From Candidatus Atribacter fermentans (lineage in GTDB: Bacteria > Atribacterota > Atribacteria > Atribacterales > Atribacteraceae): a stretch of 9,632 nucleotides of DNA. Position numbers and translations under genes: made by a program. Under the pieces are notes generated by a model that was not told where the DNA came from, searched no databases, and saw only the letters and a list, made by a program, of their open reading frames with translations. Below, piece after piece: positions 7,037 to 9,632 of this stretch; the first letter of the stretch is position 1, and each line of letters starts with the position of its first letter. The stretch lies in assembly GCA_012517485.1 (NCBI GenBank), contig JAAYUT010000348.1:1-9632 (forward strand). Direction: 5' to 3'.

Positions 7037-7062
7037 CATTGCACTAAAAAATATGTTATTTT
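7033..7062 (+). promoter_or_regulatory. sigma-70-type promoter for metK-ahcY, with extended -10
   Basis: A perfect TTGACA (7033-7038) is followed after 18 nt by TATTTT (7057-7062), 4 of 6 to TATAAT. TG at 7054-7055 gives an extended -10 (TGn). The spacer is A/T-rich. Transcription would begin near 7069, leaving a leader of about 160 nt before metK. The -35 box contains the rsfS stop codon. This is the best promoter candidate in the window. Confidence 0.6.
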
Positions 7063-7228
7063 ACAACTTCGAGTTCTCATCACAACTGAAGTGAACCCCA
7101 TCGGAAAAATATGAAGAGGTTCATTGTATTAAAACGAGAACCGGCAATGACAATGAGGTAATGAAAAAGGGAGCAGTTTTAAAATTGGTTATAAAAAATG
7201 AAGTCGGTATAAAAAGGGAGGTCAAGAA
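7063..7228 (+). promoter_or_regulatory. structured 5' leader of metK-ahcY, unassigned
   Basis: This non-coding stretch lies between the metK promoter and start codon. Complementary pieces are GTTCTC (7073-7078) with GAGAAC (7136-7141), and TGAACC (7092-7097) with GGTTCA (7118-7123), nested inside the first pair. ACAA (7082-7085) can extend the inner stem against TTGT (7124-7127). TCATTGT (7121-7127) is also a perfect complement of ACAATGA (7150-7156), a competing pairing. A tandem CAATGA-CAATGA lies at 7145-7156. The metK Shine-Dalgarno GGGAGG is at 7216-7221. No T-run follows any hairpin, so control, if any, is more likely translational. I do not recognise a known riboswitch core. Regulation by S-adenosylmethionine or methionine is only a guess from the gene downstream. 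Confidence 0.4.
7111..7161 (+). CDS. possible 16-codon leader peptide upstream of metK
   Basis: ATG 7111 opens a short frame encoding MKRFIVLKREPAMTMR, which stops at TAA 7159-7161. GGA at 7103-7105 is a weak, close Shine-Dalgarno. The frame covers the 3' arms of both leader stems, so its translation would change their pairing. It contains two internal Met codons near its end. A second frame begins at ATG 7161, overlapping the stop as TAATG, and runs 30 codons past the metK start. Short ORFs arise easily by chance, so this call is weak. Confidence 0.2.
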   Translation: MKRFIVLKREPAMTMR

Positions 7229-8425
7229 ATGCCAGGAAAAAAATATCAAATAACGTCGGAGTCAGTAACCGAGGGCCATCCCGATAAAATGGCAGATCAA
7301 ATTTCGGATGCCATCCTGGATGCGGTTTACGAACAAGATACCAAAGGACGTGTTGCTGTTGAAACTTTGGTTGCAACTGGATTGGTGATGATTGCAGGAC
7401 AAATCAGTACCTCATGTTATGTCGATATTCCACGCGTCGCAAGAGAAACCATTCGTGAAATTGGATATACTCGGGCTAAATTTGGATTTGATTATGCAAC
7501 CTGTTCCGTTCTTACTGCCATTGATGAACAATCACCCGATATTGCTTTAGGGGTCAATAAATGTCTTGAATCAAAATTAGGCGAAATAACCGAGGATGAA
7601 GACCTTTCTTTAGGTGCTGGTGATCAGGGATTGATGTTTGGGTATGCTACCAATGAAACAGTAGAAATGCTTCCATTCCCAATTGCTATGGCTCATCGCT
7701 TGGCTTATCGTTTATCGGAGGTCAGAAAGAAAGGAATTTTTCCATACCTACGTCCCGACGGAAAGACTCAAGTGACGGTTAATTATGTCGATGGGATACC
7801 GCAGCATATTGATACCATTATCATTGCCGCGCAACATCATCCTGATATTAGCCACCAAACAATTGAAACGAATTTGGTGGAAGAAGTTGTTCGTCCGGTG
7901 ATTCCAGCTGAATATATCAATAGCCAAACTCGGTTTTTGGTGAATCCAACCGGTCGTTTTGTGATTGGTGGACCCCAGGGAGATACGGGGTTAACCGGTC
8001 GAAAAATAATTGTTGATACCTATGGTGGGATTGGACGCCATGGAGGAGGATGCTTCTCTGGCAAAGATCCAACCAAAGTCGATCGCTCAGCCAGCTATGC
8101 TGCTCGATATGTAGCTAAAAATATTGTAGCTGCTGGTCTTGCCGATAGATGTGAAATCCAGGTTGCTTATGCTATTGGTGTAGCAAAGCCGGTTTCAATT
8201 TCAGTAGATACTTTTGGAACCGGTAGGATTTCTGATGGAGAGATTTTAGATATTATCAAAAAGACCTTTGATTTAAGACCAGGAGCAATTATTCGTGATC
8301 TTCGTCTTCGAAGACCGATATACAAGAAGACTGCTGCCTATGGGCATTTTGGAAGAAATGATCCTGATTTTACTTGGGAAAAGACTGATAAGGTTGAGAT
8401 CCTGCAAGATTTAGCCGGGATGTAA
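7229..8425 (+). CDS. metK: S-adenosylmethionine synthetase
   Basis: MetK makes S-adenosylmethionine from ATP and methionine, releasing phosphate and pyrophosphate. The 398-residue cytosolic enzyme is full length for the bacterial family. It has TSESVTEGHPDKMADQISDA (9-28), with the ATP-binding GHPDK (16-20). Further motifs are LGAGDQGLMFGYA (128-140), the first family signature, and GGPQGDTGLTGRKIIVDTYGG (247-267). Then comes GGGCFSGKDPTKVDRSASY (272-290), the second signature, with Cys where Ala is commoner; this is an accepted variant. Lys, Asp and Arg residues of the active site are in place. Translation is set by GGGAGG (7216-7221) 7 nt before the ATG. It follows a leader of about 160 nt, and ahcY starts 12 nt after its stop. 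Confidence 0.97.
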   Translation: MPGKKYQITSESVTEGHPDKMADQISDAILDAVYEQDTKGRVAVETLVATGLVMIAGQISTSCYVDIPRVARETIREIGYTRAKFGFDYATCSVLTAIDEQSPDIALGVNKCLESKLGEITEDEDLSLGAGDQGLMFGYATNETVEMLPFPIAMAHRLAYRLSEVRKKGIFPYLRPDGKTQVTVNYVDGIPQHIDTIIIAAQHHPDISHQTIETNLVEEVVRPVIPAEYINSQTRFLVNPTGRFVIGGPQGDTGLTGRKIIVDTYGGIGRHGGGCFSGKDPTKVDRSASYAARYVAKNIVAAGLADRCEIQVAYAIGVAKPVSISVDTFGTGRISDGEILDIIKKTFDLRPGAIIRDLRLRRPIYKKTAAYGHFGRNDPDFTWEKTDKVEILQDLAGM

Positions 8426-8437
8426 GAGGAGCCGAGA

Positions 8438-9632
8438 ATGGAGTACCATATTAAAGAAATTGAATTTGCACCAGCAGGAAGGAAAAAAATTGAGTGGGTT
8501 CGTCGTGAAATGCCGGTTCTTTCAGGGATAGCAGCCCAATGGAAGAAAGAGAAACCTTTAGAAGGAATTCGGATTGCTGCTTGTTTGCACGTGACTTCAG
8601 AAACTGCTGTTCTTATGATTACCTTAAGAGAAGGTGGTGCCAACGTTGCTCTTTGTGCTTCGAATCCCCTCAGCACTCAGGATGAAATTGCCGCCTCATT
8701 AGTGAAGGATTTTGGAATGAAGGTCTTTGCTATATGCGGGGAAGACCGTGAAACCTATTATCAGCATATCGACCAAGTTTTAGAAACCAATCCTCAGATT
8801 ACTATGGACGATGGTGCGGACTTGGTATCAACTCTTCACCAAAAAGGTGGCTCTGCAATGACTCAGGTTATTGGTGGAACTGAAGAGACAACAACCGGTG
8901 TCGTTCGTTTAAAAAGCATGGCAAAAGCAGGTCAACTTCGTTATCCGGTCATTGCTGTTAATGATGCTGACACCAAGCATCTTTTTGATAATCGTTATGG
9001 GACTGGTCAAAGTACATTGGAGGGAATTCTCCGAGCAACTCATATTCTCTTAAGCGGAAAAAAAGTTGTTGTTGTCGGATATGGATGGTGCGGAAGAGGA
9101 ATAGCAATGCGTGCCCGTGGAATGGGAGCCAGAGTAGGGATCGTCGAAGTGAACCCGGTTAAAGCTTTGGAAGCATTAATGGATGGTTATGAGGTAATGC
9201 CCATGTTGGATGCCGCAGCTTGGGGAGATCTTTTTATAACAGTGACTGGGAATATTTCCGTCATTCGAAAAGAACATTTTCTCCAAATGAATGATGGTGC
9301 CATTCTTTGCAATTCAGGTCATTTTAATGTTGAAATTGACCGGGATGATTTAGAATCATTGAGTGTTAACCGTAGAGAAGTTCAACCATTGGTTGAAGAG
9401 TTTACTTTATCCAACGGGAAAAAACTTTTCTTTTTGGCAGAAGGACGGTTGGTCAATCTGGCTTGTGCCGAAGGTCACCCTCCAACAGTTATGGATATGA
9501 GTTTCGCTAACCAAGCTTTGTCAGTCAAATATTTAAAAGAGCGAGCCTCTACACTTGAAAATCAAGTGTATAAAGTCCCCGATGATATCGATATGAACGT
9601 CGCTCTTTTAAAGCTATCTTCTTTATCGATAA
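8438..9632 (+). CDS. ahcY: adenosylhomocysteinase, short Thermotoga/archaeal type, cut by the right edge
   Basis: AhcY splits S-adenosylhomocysteine reversibly into adenosine and homocysteine using bound NAD, relieving product inhibition of methyltransferases. 398 codons are visible, close to the roughly 400-residue length of the short type, and the frame is open at the edge. Landmarks are CLHVTSETAVL (49-59), SNPLSTQDE (75-83), MDDGADLV (123-130), EETTTGV (149-155) and NDADTKHLFDNRYGTGQST (175-193), with Lys180 and Asp184. The NAD fold is GYGWCGRG (214-221) with Glu237. Also present are NSGHFNVEID (292-301) and EGHPPTVMDMSF (345-356). The segment after TTTGV is short, without the longer insertion of many eukaryotic and bacterial enzymes. 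Archaeal relatives of this shape can prefer S-inosylhomocysteine, so the substrate is not fixed by sequence alone. AAGAGGAG (8424-8431) directs the ATG at 8438. Confidence 0.94.
   Translation, partial: MEYHIKEIEFAPAGRKKIEWVRREMPVLSGIAAQWKKEKPLEGIRIAACLHVTSETAVLMITLREGGANVALCASNPLSTQDEIAASLVKDFGMKVFAICGEDRETYYQHIDQVLETNPQITMDDGADLVSTLHQKGGSAMTQVIGGTEETTTGVVRLKSMAKAGQLRYPVIAVNDADTKHLFDNRYGTGQSTLEGILRATHILLSGKKVVVVGYGWCGRGIAMRARGMGARVGIVEVNPVKALEALMDGYEVMPMLDAAAWGDLFITVTGNISVIRKEHFLQMNDGAILCNSGHFNVEIDRDDLESLSVNRREVQPLVEEFTLSNGKKLFFLAEGRLVNLACAEGHPPTVMDMSFANQALSVKYLKERASTLENQVYKVPDDIDMNVALLKLSSLSI

Noticed and set aside
7136..7160. T-box antiterminator
   Set aside because: The conserved GGGTGGNACCGCG sequence is absent and there is no terminator downstream.
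7118..7173. SAM-I (S-box)-like words: GAACCGGCAA followed by GAGGTAATG
   Set aside because: The conserved S-box parts upstream (the AGGGA/GGCC core with the GAUGA kink-turn side) are absent and spacing does not fit. The resemblance covers only a few bases. An Infernal search with the Rfam SAM model would settle it.
7185..7213. Second metK promoter: TTGGTT, 17 nt, TATAAA
   Set aside because: The -35 match is only 3 of 6, and transcription would start around 7220, inside the Shine-Dalgarno, leaving no usable ribosome site.
8338..8676. 112-codon minus-strand frame spanning the metK-ahcY junction
   Set aside because: It is antisense to conserved parts of both enzymes and has no ribosome site or recognisable domain. 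It is a by-product of coding on the plus strand.

Overview
The window is a compact, moderately AT-rich bacterial chromosome segment with every gene on the + strand. It carries eleven recognisable protein genes, in the order rplU, rpmA, obgE, proB, proA, nadD, yqeK-like, LCP (LytR-CpsA-Psr) gene, rsfS, metK, ahcY. The last one runs off the right edge. No tRNA, rRNA, CRISPR, transposase or phage gene is visible. The gene order resembles the obg-proB-proA-nadD-yqeK-lytR-rsfS cluster known from Firmicutes and other deep-branching anaerobes. However, the prp/ysxB gene usually found between rplU and rpmA in Firmicutes is missing, and L27 begins directly at MAHKK. The AhcY is of the short Thermotoga/archaeal type. 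Together with the GC-rich hairpin repeat at the left edge, this suggests a deep-branching anaerobe such as Atribacterota or a relative. That assignment is inference, not proof.

Layout: positions 1-85 hold a GC-rich array of hairpins, probably a dispersed intergenic repeat, which is sharply unlike the rest of the window. Positions 86-172 are the rplU upstream region with a weak promoter candidate. Positions 173-777 encode ribosomal proteins bL21 and bL27. After a 104-bp gap, obgE (TTG start) opens a tightly packed run to 7036. Short gaps or overlaps follow: proB-proA overlap 8 bp, nadD-yqeK 8 bp, yqeK-LCP 32 bp and LCP-rsfS 11 bp. From 7033 a good sigma-70-type promoter, whose -35 box overlaps the rsfS stop codon, begins a second unit. 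It has a leader of roughly 160 nt followed by metK and ahcY.

Functionally, the first unit joins large-subunit ribosome assembly and silencing (bL21, bL27, Obg GTPase, RsfS) with proline synthesis (ProB, ProA), NAD synthesis (NadD), Ap4A removal (YqeK-like) and an envelope glycopolymer ligase (LCP). The second unit makes S-adenosylmethionine (MetK) and removes the product of its use, S-adenosylhomocysteine (AhcY).

Most of the window is ordinary housekeeping sequence. The best candidate for something undescribed is the 7063-7228 leader of metK-ahcY. It has complementary segments that could form alternative pairings, a possible 16-codon upstream ORF with internal Met codons, and a duplicated purine-rich Shine-Dalgarno-like block. 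It lacks the conserved cores of the SAM, SAH and T-box elements I could check by eye.
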